The notes beneath the pieces are model-generated. The model searched no databases, was not told the origin of the DNA, and was given only the letters and a program-made list of their open reading frames with translations. This document shows, one piece after another, positions 43,495-51,906 of a stretch of DNA of 64,000 bases. Each line of letters opens with the position of its first letter. The first letter of the stretch is position 1. Position numbers and translations under genes: made by a program. The stretch lies in contig WRBK01000004.1 in assembly GCA_009784575.1 (NCBI GenBank), positions 1 through 64,000 on the forward strand, written 5' to 3'. The DNA is from Defluviitaleaceae bacterium. Lineage in GTDB: Bacteria > Bacillota > Clostridia > Lachnospirales > WRAX01.

Positions 43495-43527
43495 CAAGTG
43501 GACAGGCAAATTTCACCTGTCCACTTG
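43495..43527. terminator. Hairpin between the 66-aa ORF and folC
   Basis: CAAGTGGACAGG and CCTGTCCACTTG form a perfect 12-bp stem with a 9-base loop. The flanking T content is modest (minus strand GACTTTAGC), so termination may be partial and allow readthrough into folC. Confidence 0.65.
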
Positions 43528-43533
43528 TGAATT

Positions 43534-43734
43534 TTATAATTGGTCGCGCTTTAACCGCTTTTTCATTTCTGCTGTTTGATGTGCCTGTAAATATGGATAT
43601 GCTTGTCTCGCGCCTTTTGCTACGCCGCTGTTAATGTCAGCAGAAGACTCTACGCCAGTAAAATCGGTTGCGCTGGCTACATTTACCTGTATGCCAGGCG
43701 CAGACATGTCTGGGTTTGGATATTTTTTGTTCAT
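43534..43734 (-). CDS. Small hypothetical protein
   Basis: Predicted protein of 66 aa from ATG 43734, with AAGGAGG 11 bases upstream (the track start 43794 has none). Sequence NKKYPNPDMSAPGIQVNVAS ... YLQAHQTAEMKKRLKRDQL: hydrophilic, no membrane segment, basic end. The strong ribosome-binding site and a terminator-like hairpin support a real gene. I do not recognise the family. Confidence 0.55.
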   Translation of the reverse strand: MNKKYPNPDMSAPGIQVNVASATDFTGVESSADINSGVAKGARQAYPYLQAHQTAEMKKRLKRDQL

Positions 43735-43801
43735 TTTGTGATAACACCTCCTTGTAAATATTATGTCAAGATTTGCTGTATACCACAATGACATTTTTTG
43801 G

Positions 43802-43831
43802 TTGACAATTCTATCAAAAATATTTTATTAT
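43802..43831 (+). promoter_or_regulatory. Promoter of the fatty acid synthesis operon
   Basis: TTGACA (43802-43807) and TATTAT (43826-43831) with an 18-base spacer. TTGA...TCAA symmetry (43802-43817) overlaps the -35 and could be an operator. It does not match the spacing of the FabT or FapR consensus. Confidence 0.65.
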
Positions 43832-43900
43832 TATGTGCAACGAACTTGTACATTTTTCTGTCATTAATATGAAAGCTGAAATTAATTAAGGAGGGCTGTG

Positions 43901-44863
43901 ATGAGAAGCGTAAAAATACTGGCTCACGCCCATTATGTACCGCCAAGGGTGCTGACGAACGACGAAATAAGCACATGGGTGGATACATCGGACGAATGGA
44001 TTACAAAGCGAACAGGTATTAACTCAAGGCATATCTCTGAAGGCGAGAACACATCAGATTTATGTGTGAATGTGGCGCAAAAGCTGATAAGCCAAGCTGG
44101 ATTAAACCCGCAGGACATAGATTTGCTGTTGGTAGCTACTGTCACGCCAGACTATCTTTCGCCATCGGTGGCGTGTATCGTGCAAAGTGCTATTGGTGCT
44201 ACCAATGCGCTTGCGTTTGACATCAATGCTGCTTGTACGGGCTTTGTATATGGATTTTCTACGGCGCAAAAGTTCCTTGTTAGCGGCGGATACCGCAATA
44301 TTATGGTGATTGGCGCAGAGGTTTTGTCGAAATACACAGACTGGACGGATAGAAACACCTGTGTGCTTTTTGGTGATGGTGCTGGTGGCATGATTTTATC
44401 TTTAGCTGATGATGATAGGGCTTACGCCGAAAAGCTTCATGCGCGCGGGGCAATGCCTATTACTGTGTCGCATCAAAGGGTAGTAAACCCTTTTGTGGAG
44501 GGGTCAAGGGAGCTAGACCACATAAAGGTAGATGGGCGCGAAGTATTTGAGTTTGCGGTGAAGAGCGTTTCTGATAATATAAAAGAAGTTCTTGATATTG
44601 CAGGTCTAAGTACGGATGATATCAAATATATCATACCACATCAAGCGAATGGACGTATAATTGAAGGAATCTCGAAAAAATTAAAACTTGATATTGGAAA
44701 ATTCTACATTAATATAGAAAAATATGGAAATACATCATCTGCCAGTATACCTATTGCTTTTGATGAGATGATGATAAAGGGTTTGCTGAAAAGTGGAGAT
44801 AAGGTGATATTTTCGGGCTTTGGCGGTGGGCTAACATGGGGAAGTATATTGATAGAATTGTAG
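43901..44863 (+). CDS. fabH: 3-oxoacyl-ACP synthase III
   Basis: Predicted protein of 320 aa from ATG 43901 (AAGGAGGG upstream; GTG 43898 is possible). Catalytic triad visible: Cys in FDINAACTGFVYG, His in IIPHQANGRI, Asn in KYGNTSSAS. It starts fatty acid synthesis by condensing acetyl-CoA (or a branched starter) with malonyl-ACP. First gene of the FAS II/ACC cluster. Confidence 0.95.
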   Translation: MRSVKILAHAHYVPPRVLTNDEISTWVDTSDEWITKRTGINSRHISEGENTSDLCVNVAQKLISQAGLNPQDIDLLLVATVTPDYLSPSVACIVQSAIGATNALAFDINAACTGFVYGFSTAQKFLVSGGYRNIMVIGAEVLSKYTDWTDRNTCVLFGDGAGGMILSLADDDRAYAEKLHARGAMPITVSHQRVVNPFVEGSRELDHIKVDGREVFEFAVKSVSDNIKEVLDIAGLSTDDIKYIIPHQANGRIIEGISKKLKLDIGKFYINIEKYGNTSSASIPIAFDEMMIKGLLKSGDKVIFSGFGGGLTWGSILIEL

Positions 44864-44875
44864 GTGAAATAGATT

Positions 44876-45808
44876 ATGAATCGAATTTGTGAGCTGCTTG
44901 GAATTGAATACCCTATTTTGCAAGGCGGCATGGCATGGATATCGGAGGCTAATCTCGCGGCGGCGGTTTCTAATGCTGGCGGGCTAGGCATTGTGGCGGC
45001 AGGTAATGCCCTAGGTGACGTGATACGAGCAGAAATACGAAAGACAAAAGAGTTGACAGATAAGCCTTTTGGTGTGAATATTATGCTACTTTCGCTACAT
45101 GCTGACGAAATAGCGCGGGCATGCTGTGAAGAGGGCGTGAAAGTGGTGACCACGGGCGCGGGAACGCCAGCAAAATATATGGAAATGTTTAAGGCAGCGG
45201 GCATAATTGTTATTCCCGTTGTGCCTTCGGTTGCTATAGCAAAGATGATGGAAAAAGTCGGCGCACATGCCGTAATAGCAGAGGGCATGGAGGCTGGTGG
45301 GCATATAGGCAAGCTAACTACGATGTGCCTTGTGCCGCAGGTGGTAGATGCTGTGAATATACCTGTGATAGCGGCTGGTGGAATTGCTGATGGGCGCGGC
45401 GCGGCTGCGGCGCATATGCTTGGGGCTGAGGGTTTTCAGTTGGGTACATGTTTTTTGGTGGCAAATGAATGTATTGTGCATGAAAACTACAAAAAGTTTG
45501 TGATAAAGGCAAAAGATATAGATAGCGTGATAACGGGCAATATTACTGGGCATCCTGTGCGCAGTTTGCGCAATAAATTTACTACAGCATTTTTGGAACT
45601 AGAGAAGCAAGAAGCAAAAAAGGATGAGCCAGATATCGCAAAAATAGAAGAAATGGGCATGGGGGCTTTACGCCGCGCAGTTATTGAAGGCGATGTGCAG
45701 GGCGGAACGGTAATGGCGGGTCAGATAGCGGCTCTGGTGAAAGAAGAACAAACTGCCGCAGAAATAATTACTAAAATATGGAGCGACTACAGGGGGCTGA
45801 TAGGGTGA
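44876..45808 (+). CDS. fabK: Enoyl-ACP reductase, FabK type
   Basis: Predicted protein of 310 aa, FMN-dependent TIM barrel of the 2-nitropropane dioxygenase family: YPILQGGMAWIS, KVVTTGAGTPAKY, VIAEGMEAGGHIG, VIAAGGIADGRGAAAA. It reduces enoyl-ACP with NAD(P)H, replacing FabI in many Clostridia and streptococci. It sits between fabH and fabD, and its stop overlaps the fabD GTG. Confidence 0.94.
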   Translation: MNRICELLGIEYPILQGGMAWISEANLAAAVSNAGGLGIVAAGNALGDVIRAEIRKTKELTDKPFGVNIMLLSLHADEIARACCEEGVKVVTTGAGTPAKYMEMFKAAGIIVIPVVPSVAIAKMMEKVGAHAVIAEGMEAGGHIGKLTTMCLVPQVVDAVNIPVIAAGGIADGRGAAAAHMLGAEGFQLGTCFLVANECIVHENYKKFVIKAKDIDSVITGNITGHPVRSLRNKFTTAFLELEKQEAKKDEPDIAKIEEMGMGALRRAVIEGDVQGGTVMAGQIAALVKEEQTAAEIITKIWSDYRGLIG

Positions 45809-46719
45809 AAAATTTTGCGGTGATGTTTAGCGGGCAAGGTGCGCAGAAAACAGGCATGGGCAAGGAATTTTATGATAATTTTGATATATGTAAAAAGACC
45901 TTTGATGAGGCAAGCGAGGCTTTGGGCATGGATGTCGCCGCCCTTTGCTTCAAACCAGACGAAAGGCTAAATCAAACAGAATATGCACAGCCTGCATTAT
46001 TAACTGTGAGCATTGCTGCATACAGACTATTGCATAGCGAAGGTTTTACACCAGATGTCCTCATGGGGCTTTCCCTTGGTGAATATTCCGCGCTTTGTGC
46101 CGCTGGTGCTATAGACTTTGAAGATGCTGTGAAGCTAGTGCGCAACCGTGGGCGCATAATGACAGAGTTTGCGCAAGCTGGTGGGATGATGGCGGCTATT
46201 GGTTTATCAAAAGAAATTTTGGATGAGATATGTGTTAGGGCTAAAGTTGAAGGCTATGTTACTTGTGCCAATTTTAATACACCAGACCAAACTGTGCTAG
46301 CAGGCGAAAAAGCCGCGCTGGATTTTTGCGTACCAGAAATAAGAGCGGCAGGCGGAAAAGCTATGCTGCTAAAAGTTTCTGGGCCTTTTCACTCTAAACT
46401 GTTGGAAAAAGCCGCTGAGGAGTTTGCAAAAGAGTTAGCGGGGCTGAGAGTTTTGCAAACCAATATACCTGTTATATCCAATTTAACTGCTGATATTTTT
46501 GATGCAAAAAGTTATATTGAACAATTGACACAACATATGATATCGCCTGTTAGATGGGTGGAATGTGTGCGAAAGGCTGAGAATATGGGTATTTCAGCAT
46601 ATATCGAATTGGGCAGTGGTAAAACATTAGTAAATTTTGTCAAGAAAATTGATGATAACTCGGAGGCATTTTCTGTGGAGAATATAAAAGATTTGGAGGG
46701 ATTGCGTGAACGAAAATAA
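45805..46719 (+). CDS. fabD: Malonyl-CoA:ACP transacylase
   Basis: Predicted protein of 304 aa from GTG 45805 overlapping the fabK stop (GTGA). The track start 45778 lies inside fabK. FSGQGAQKTGMG at the N-terminus and the active serine in GLSLGEYSALCAAG, with the later histidine in VSGPFHSKLL. It transfers malonyl from CoA to ACP. Confidence 0.94.
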   Translation: MKNFAVMFSGQGAQKTGMGKEFYDNFDICKKTFDEASEALGMDVAALCFKPDERLNQTEYAQPALLTVSIAAYRLLHSEGFTPDVLMGLSLGEYSALCAAGAIDFEDAVKLVRNRGRIMTEFAQAGGMMAAIGLSKEILDEICVRAKVEGYVTCANFNTPDQTVLAGEKAALDFCVPEIRAAGGKAMLLKVSGPFHSKLLEKAAEEFAKELAGLRVLQTNIPVISNLTADIFDAKSYIEQLTQHMISPVRWVECVRKAENMGISAYIELGSGKTLVNFVKKIDDNSEAFSVENIKDLEGLRERK

Positions 46720-47437
46720 ACGTAAAACAGCCATAATTACGGGTGCGGCAAAGGGCATAGGACGTGCCATAGCATTAAAATTTGCGCAAAATGGTGTAAA
46801 TGTTGTGATTAATTATCGTACAACTGACCCTGCGGAGCTGGTGGCAGAAATCGAACAGATGAATGTAGATTGCCTAGCTGTGCAAGCTGATGTGGGTGAT
46901 TTTGAGCAGGCGAAGCAACTTATTAGTACAGCGCAAGAAAAATTTGGAAGTGTGGACTATCTTGTAAACAACGCGGGCATTACGAAAGATGGTCTGATAT
47001 TAAAAATGGGCGAAAATGATTTTGATGCTGTTGTAGAGACTAATCTAAAAGGCGCGTTTAACACCATGCGCCATGCATCACCGATAATGTTAAAACAAAA
47101 ATCTGGTGCTATTGTAAATATCACAAGTGTTGTAGGATTGCACGGCAATGGTGGGCAAGCAAATTATTCGGCGGCAAAGGCGGGGCTTGTTGGGCTTACA
47201 AAATCTGTGGCAAAAGAGCTTGGTAGCCGCGGCATTACGGTAAATGCTATTGCGCCAGGCTTTATAGAAACTGATATGACGGACAATCTGCCAGAGGTCG
47301 TAAAAACTAAGCTGCTTGAATCGATTGCATTACGCCGCTATGGGCAAGCTGAAGAAGTTGCGGATTTGGTATATTTTATCGCTAATAGCAAATATATCAC
47401 GGCTCAAGTTGTAACCATTGATGGGGGAATGAGCTAA
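46706..47437 (+). CDS. fabG: 3-oxoacyl-ACP reductase
   Basis: Predicted protein of 243 aa, SDR fold with nucleotide motif TGAAKGIGRAIALKFA, NNAG, and the catalytic Ser/Tyr/Lys set (ITSVVGLHGNGGQANYSAAKAG). GTG start 46706 with GGAGGG 5 bases upstream, overlapping fabD by 14 bases. It reduces 3-ketoacyl-ACP with NADPH. Confidence 0.95.
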   Translation: MNENKRKTAIITGAAKGIGRAIALKFAQNGVNVVINYRTTDPAELVAEIEQMNVDCLAVQADVGDFEQAKQLISTAQEKFGSVDYLVNNAGITKDGLILKMGENDFDAVVETNLKGAFNTMRHASPIMLKQKSGAIVNITSVVGLHGNGGQANYSAAKAGLVGLTKSVAKELGSRGITVNAIAPGFIETDMTDNLPEVVKTKLLESIALRRYGQAEEVADLVYFIANSKYITAQVVTIDGGMS

Positions 47438-48372
47438 TGCGGCTCAAAATCAAGCAACTAGAAATATCGCGCGAAAAGCGGCTTATCTGTATTAGTGATA
47501 TACATGGCGAATTGGATTTGTTTAAGAGGTTGCTTGAAAAAGTCGAATTTTGCGATAATGACACATTGGTTTTGCTAGGTGATTTGTTTTTGAAGGGTAG
47601 CCAGCCTAGGGAATGTCTTAAATATATTATCGAGCTGGCAAAACGGTCGAATGTACATGTTTTGAGAGGTAACTGCGATTGGGATTACCACAATTACCTT
47701 GATGAACTTGATAAGGCTTGGCTAGAAGAACTGCCGCATATCATCGAATCTGATGAGTTTGTCTTTGTTCATGCGGGAATAGAGTCTGCGGATTTGCAAA
47801 AGCAAGACCCTGCTTTCTGTATGAGAAATGATGCGTTTTTGGAGAGTTATAACGGCATATTCTTTGAAAAATGGGTAGTGGTTGGGCATTGGCCTAACAT
47901 TAATTACTGTCATGATATCCCATGCGATAACCCTATTATCAACCGTGATAAGCGCATTATTGCTATAGATGGTGGTATAGTTGTGAAAGATACTGGTCAA
48001 CTAAACGCTTTTATTGCGGATAGCTTTGGGTTTTCTTGGATGTATGCCGATAAACTGCCAGTTATGACTGCGAACCGAGCACAAGACCAAGGCACGGGAA
48101 CATTAAATATAGGGTGGCTTAATCGCTTTGTTGACATAGTGGAAGATGGCGAGGAATTTAGTTTCGTACATCATAAGGCTAGTGGCAAGAAATTGCATGT
48201 ACCGACAAATAAAATATGGCAGGACGATGAGGGTAATATGTGCGTAGGCTCTATGGCTACTGACAATTGGCTTGCCATAAGCGAGGGTGATGTAATTTCC
48301 ATAGTTGAAACTTTTTCTGACAGAATATATGCAAAAAAAGATGGAATATCGGGTTGGATATGGAATGATTAG
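47437..48372 (+). CDS. Calcineurin-like metallophosphoesterase
   Basis: Predicted protein of 311 aa. Metal-binding motifs run in order: SDIHGELDLF, LLGDLFLKG, LRGNCDWD, FVHAGIES and VVGHWP, the PPP-type phosphatase set. A C-terminal tail of about 80 residues looks SH3-like (FVDIVEDGEEFSFVHHKASG ... KDGISGWIWND). It is embedded between fabG and fabF with TAATG overlap, so it is co-expressed with fatty acid synthesis. The substrate is unknown. Confidence 0.85.
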   Translation: MRLKIKQLEISREKRLICISDIHGELDLFKRLLEKVEFCDNDTLVLLGDLFLKGSQPRECLKYIIELAKRSNVHVLRGNCDWDYHNYLDELDKAWLEELPHIIESDEFVFVHAGIESADLQKQDPAFCMRNDAFLESYNGIFFEKWVVVGHWPNINYCHDIPCDNPIINRDKRIIAIDGGIVVKDTGQLNAFIADSFGFSWMYADKLPVMTANRAQDQGTGTLNIGWLNRFVDIVEDGEEFSFVHHKASGKKLHVPTNKIWQDDEGNMCVGSMATDNWLAISEGDVISIVETFSDRIYAKKDGISGWIWND

Positions 48373-48390
48373 CAAGGAGGAGAAAATTTT

Positions 48391-49629
48391 ATGAAACACA
48401 GAGTTGTTGTTACGGGGATGGGGGTTATTTCTTCCATCGGGCAAGATATACCGACTTTTACAGATAATTTGCGCAATGGCGTGATTGGAATTAAGCCAAT
48501 AACGAAGGTTCAAGTGCCAGAATCGCCTGTGAAACTAGCTTCTGAGGTGCAAGACTATGACCCAGAGCCAGAGATAGCAAAAAAAGATGCAAAACGCATG
48601 GATACCTTCACGCAATACGCGCTTTCTGCTGCGGCGCAGGCTATGGAACAAAGCGGGCTAGACCTTGACAATATTGATAAAAAGCGGCTTGGGGTTATTA
48701 TTGGCACGGGCATTGGCGGCATGGAAACTTTTGAGACCGAAGTTGTTAAGATGTACGAAAAAGGTGGCATACGCATTGCGCCTCTGTTTATCCCTATGAT
48801 GATAGGCAATATGGCGGCGGGCATGGTTGCCATACGCTATGGTGCAAAGGGTGTTTGCACAAATGTTGTGACTGCTTGTGCCAGCTCTAGTAATACTATT
48901 GGTGAAGCTTTTCGCAGTATACGTCATGGTTACAGTGATGTGATAATAGCGGGCGGTACGGAAGCGACAGTTACAAGAGCGACAGTTGCTGGCTTTAATG
49001 CGTTAAAGGCTATTAGCCAAGCTGACGACCCTCTGAGAGCATCCATACCATTTGATGCTGAACGCAATGGCTTTATACTTGGCGAAGGTGCGGGAATCCT
49101 TGTTTTGGAGAATTACGAAAAAGCCAAGGCGCGCGGTGCGAAGATTTTAGCGGAGATTGTGGGATATGGAACAAATTGTGATGCACATCACATGACTGCG
49201 CCAACGCCTGATGGGCAAGGTGCGGCAGATTGCATGACATTAGCCGTGGAAGATGCAGAATTAGACCCGACAGCAATTGACTATATCAATGCCCATGGTA
49301 CAAGCACGCCTCTTAATGATGCGGCAGAAACAGCGGCGATAAAGCGTGCCTTTGGCACACATGCGGTAAATCTTTTAGTTAGCTCTACAAAGTCGCAGAT
49401 AGGGCATTTGCTTGGTGCGGCAGGGGCTGTGGAGGCTATAGCCACGATATCTGCCATGCTGGAGGGTTTTGTGCCGCCAACCATGGGACTTAAAAAACCA
49501 GACCCCGAATGTGACCTTAATTATGTACCAAATGCGGCTATTGATAAACAAATAAATTATGCATTGTCCAACAACTTTGGCTTTGGCGGACATAATGCTA
49601 CTATATGTATTAAGAGATGGGAGGAATAA
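48391..49629 (+). CDS. fabF: 3-oxoacyl-ACP synthase II
   Basis: Predicted protein of 412 aa. Elongating KAS with catalytic Cys in VVTACASSSNTIGEA, His in INAHGTSTPLNDAAE and His in SSTKSQIGHLLGAAGAVEA. AAGGAGGAG precedes the ATG. It carries out the condensation steps of chain elongation. Confidence 0.96.
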   Translation: MKHRVVVTGMGVISSIGQDIPTFTDNLRNGVIGIKPITKVQVPESPVKLASEVQDYDPEPEIAKKDAKRMDTFTQYALSAAAQAMEQSGLDLDNIDKKRLGVIIGTGIGGMETFETEVVKMYEKGGIRIAPLFIPMMIGNMAAGMVAIRYGAKGVCTNVVTACASSSNTIGEAFRSIRHGYSDVIIAGGTEATVTRATVAGFNALKAISQADDPLRASIPFDAERNGFILGEGAGILVLENYEKAKARGAKILAEIVGYGTNCDAHHMTAPTPDGQGAADCMTLAVEDAELDPTAIDYINAHGTSTPLNDAAETAAIKRAFGTHAVNLLVSSTKSQIGHLLGAAGAVEAIATISAMLEGFVPPTMGLKKPDPECDLNYVPNAAIDKQINYALSNNFGFGGHNATICIKRWEE

Positions 49630-49631
49630 TT

Positions 49632-50123
49632 ATGAATTTTAAAGAAATTATGGAGCTAACACAATGGGTAGAAAAATCTGCCTTTACGACATATTCGCTT
49701 AGTGTGGGTGCGATTCATCTTAATATGAGCAAGCAAGCGGCGAGCTACCCTATATATCCACCTATTGCCGCGCCTGTGGCAACACCTATAACCATGCCTG
49801 CACCGCAACCACCTATAGATGTACAAATACCAACAGTATCAGCTTCTCAGACTGAAGAAGCTCCGAAAGCTCAGTCATCATCGGCAGGGCATGTTGTGGC
49901 ATCACCAATTGTAGGGACTTTCTATGATAGGTCAAACCCTGAAAGCAAGCCTTTTGTGTCTGTTGGGCAAAGTGTAAAGAAAGGCGATGTGCTGTGTATA
50001 CTTGAGGCAATGAAGATAATGAATGAGATAACAGCGGATGTGGATGGTGTTGTTTCTGAAATTCTTGTGAAAAACGGAGATATGGTAGAAGCTAGGCAGT
50101 CATTATTTAATATAGAGGTATAA
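49632..50123 (+). CDS. accB: Biotin carboxyl carrier protein of acetyl-CoA carboxylase
   Basis: Predicted protein of 163 aa from ATG 49632. A Pro/Ala-rich flexible linker (about 45-85) leads into the biotinyl domain, with the biotin lysine in LEAMKIMNEI. GGGAGG lies at the end of fabF. It shuttles carboxyl groups between AccC and the AccDA fusion. Confidence 0.95.
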   Translation: MNFKEIMELTQWVEKSAFTTYSLSVGAIHLNMSKQAASYPIYPPIAAPVATPITMPAPQPPIDVQIPTVSASQTEEAPKAQSSSAGHVVASPIVGTFYDRSNPESKPFVSVGQSVKKGDVLCILEAMKIMNEITADVDGVVSEILVKNGDMVEARQSLFNIEV

Positions 50124-50124
50124 T

Positions 50125-50544
50125 ATGGAAATTAATGAAATTATGCAGATTATCCCGCATAGACCACCATTTTTACTGATAGACCGAGTGGTGGAGATGG
50201 TAGCTGGTAAGCGCGTGGTTGCTATTAAAAATGTGACTATGAATGAGCCGTATTTTGTGGGACATTTTCCGCAAGAGCCTGTTATGCCTGGGGTTCTCAT
50301 TATTGAGTCTATGGCGCAAGCGGGAGCGGTTGCTCTATTATCCATGCCTGAATATGTAGGCAAAATAGCATATTTTGGAGCTATAGATAATGCGAAATTC
50401 CGCCGCAAGGTTGTGCCTGGTGATACATTGCGCTTAGAAGTTGAGTTTGTAAAACTAAAAAAATCTGCGGGAATTGGCAAAGCGGTGGCTTATGTGGGCG
50501 ACACCAAAGCGGCAGAGGCAGAGCTAACATTCCTAATTGGTTGA
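50125..50544 (+). CDS. fabZ: 3-hydroxyacyl-ACP dehydratase FabZ
   Basis: Predicted protein of 139 aa, hot-dog fold. IPHRPPFLLIDRV at the start and VGHFPQEPVMPGVLIIESMAQAG with the catalytic His and Glu. It dehydrates 3-hydroxyacyl-ACP to enoyl-ACP for FabK. It starts one base after accB. Confidence 0.95.
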   Translation: MEINEIMQIIPHRPPFLLIDRVVEMVAGKRVVAIKNVTMNEPYFVGHFPQEPVMPGVLIIESMAQAGAVALLSMPEYVGKIAYFGAIDNAKFRRKVVPGDTLRLEVEFVKLKKSAGIGKAVAYVGDTKAAEAELTFLIG

Positions 50545-50568
50545 TACTAAAAGTTTATGAGGTGAGAT

Positions 50569-51894
50569 ATGTTTAGCAAAATATTGATAGCAAACCGCGG
50601 CGAAATAGCCGTGCGCGTGATACGCGCCTGCAAGGAGCTTGGAATAGCTACTGTAGCTGTGTTTTCGGAAGCAGACAGACATGCCCTGCATGTGCAAATG
50701 GCAGACCAAGCTGTATGTGTGGGTGATTCCCCTAGTAAAGACAGCTACCTAAACATGCAAAATGTAATATCTGCGGCGATTTTGACCAAAGCAGAAGCAA
50801 TACATCCTGGCTTTGGCTTTTTATCTGAAAACACTACATTTGCTAGTATGTGTGAGGATTGCAATATAAAATTCATAGGTCCATCTGCGGCGGCGATTGA
50901 TGCTATGGGCAATAAAGCCAATGCGCGTGACGTTATGAAAGCAGCTGGGGTGCCTGTTATCCCTGGTAGTGACGGTACTGTGGATAGCATGGAACAAGCT
51001 TTAGAATTTGCGGAAAAATATGGATACCCTGTGTTGTTGAAGGCATCTGCTGGCGGTGGCGGTAAGGGCATACGCCGCTGTAATAATGCAGAAGAATTGA
51101 AGAAGGGCTATGAAGCTGCAAAAAGTGAAGCTCGCCTAGCTTTTTCGGATGATTCTATATATATGGAAAAAGCCATTATCAATGCGCGGCACATAGAGGT
51201 GCAGGTTATTGGAGATGAACATGGTAATATTATACATCTAGGTGAGCGTGAATGCTCCATGCAAATTCGTAATCAAAAGGTGCTGGAGGAAGCCCCATCG
51301 CCTGTTTTATCGCCAGAGATGCGTAAAAAATTCGGTGATGCGGCTATTTTGGCGGCTAAAGCTTGCGACTACAAAAATGCGGGTACGCTAGAGTTTCTGC
51401 TAGATGCAAATGGTAAAGACTTCTATTTTATGGAGATGAATACCAGAATACAGGTGGAACACCCTATAACAGAGATGATTACAAATTTTGACATTGTGAA
51501 AGAACAGATATCCATAGCGGCGGGCAATAAGTTATCAATAAAACAAGAAGATGTGGAAATAAATGGTCATTCTATAGAATGCCGTATAAACGCGCAAACA
51601 ACAGGACTTATAGACTATATGTTTTTGCCTGCGGGTTGTTTGGGTATTCGCGTTGATAGCGGAATTTATGCGGGCTATACCATGCCGCCATTTTATGACA
51701 GTATGGTTGCAAAAGTTATTAGCCACGGCAAAGACCGCAATGAGGCTATAGCCAAGATGAAGCGTGCGCTAGATGAACTTGTGATAAATGGTATTGAAAC
51801 AAATATCGATGTTCAGCATCAGATACTCGAGAATGAGGATTTTCTTAATGGAGAGTATTATACAACAACTTTGACACAAATGCTGGGATTGTAG
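50569..51894 (+). CDS. accC: Acetyl-CoA carboxylase, biotin carboxylase subunit
   Basis: Predicted protein of 441 aa, ATP-grasp enzyme. ILIANRGEIAVRVIRACKELG at the N-terminus, Gly-rich loop ASAGGGGKGIRR, and MNTRIQVEHPITEM. It carboxylates biotin on AccB using ATP and bicarbonate. Full length. Confidence 0.96.
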   Translation: MFSKILIANRGEIAVRVIRACKELGIATVAVFSEADRHALHVQMADQAVCVGDSPSKDSYLNMQNVISAAILTKAEAIHPGFGFLSENTTFASMCEDCNIKFIGPSAAAIDAMGNKANARDVMKAAGVPVIPGSDGTVDSMEQALEFAEKYGYPVLLKASAGGGGKGIRRCNNAEELKKGYEAAKSEARLAFSDDSIYMEKAIINARHIEVQVIGDEHGNIIHLGERECSMQIRNQKVLEEAPSPVLSPEMRKKFGDAAILAAKACDYKNAGTLEFLLDANGKDFYFMEMNTRIQVEHPITEMITNFDIVKEQISIAAGNKLSIKQEDVEINGHSIECRINAQTTGLIDYMFLPAGCLGIRVDSGIYAGYTMPPFYDSMVAKVISHGKDRNEAIAKMKRALDELVINGIETNIDVQHQILENEDFLNGEYYTTTLTQMLGL

Positions 51895-51906
51895 GGGGCG
51901 TAGTGC

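Noticed and set aside
43802-43817. FabT or FapR operator at the fabH promoter
   Set aside because: The TTGA...TCAA symmetry has the wrong spacing for either consensus, and no regulator gene of those families is in the cluster.
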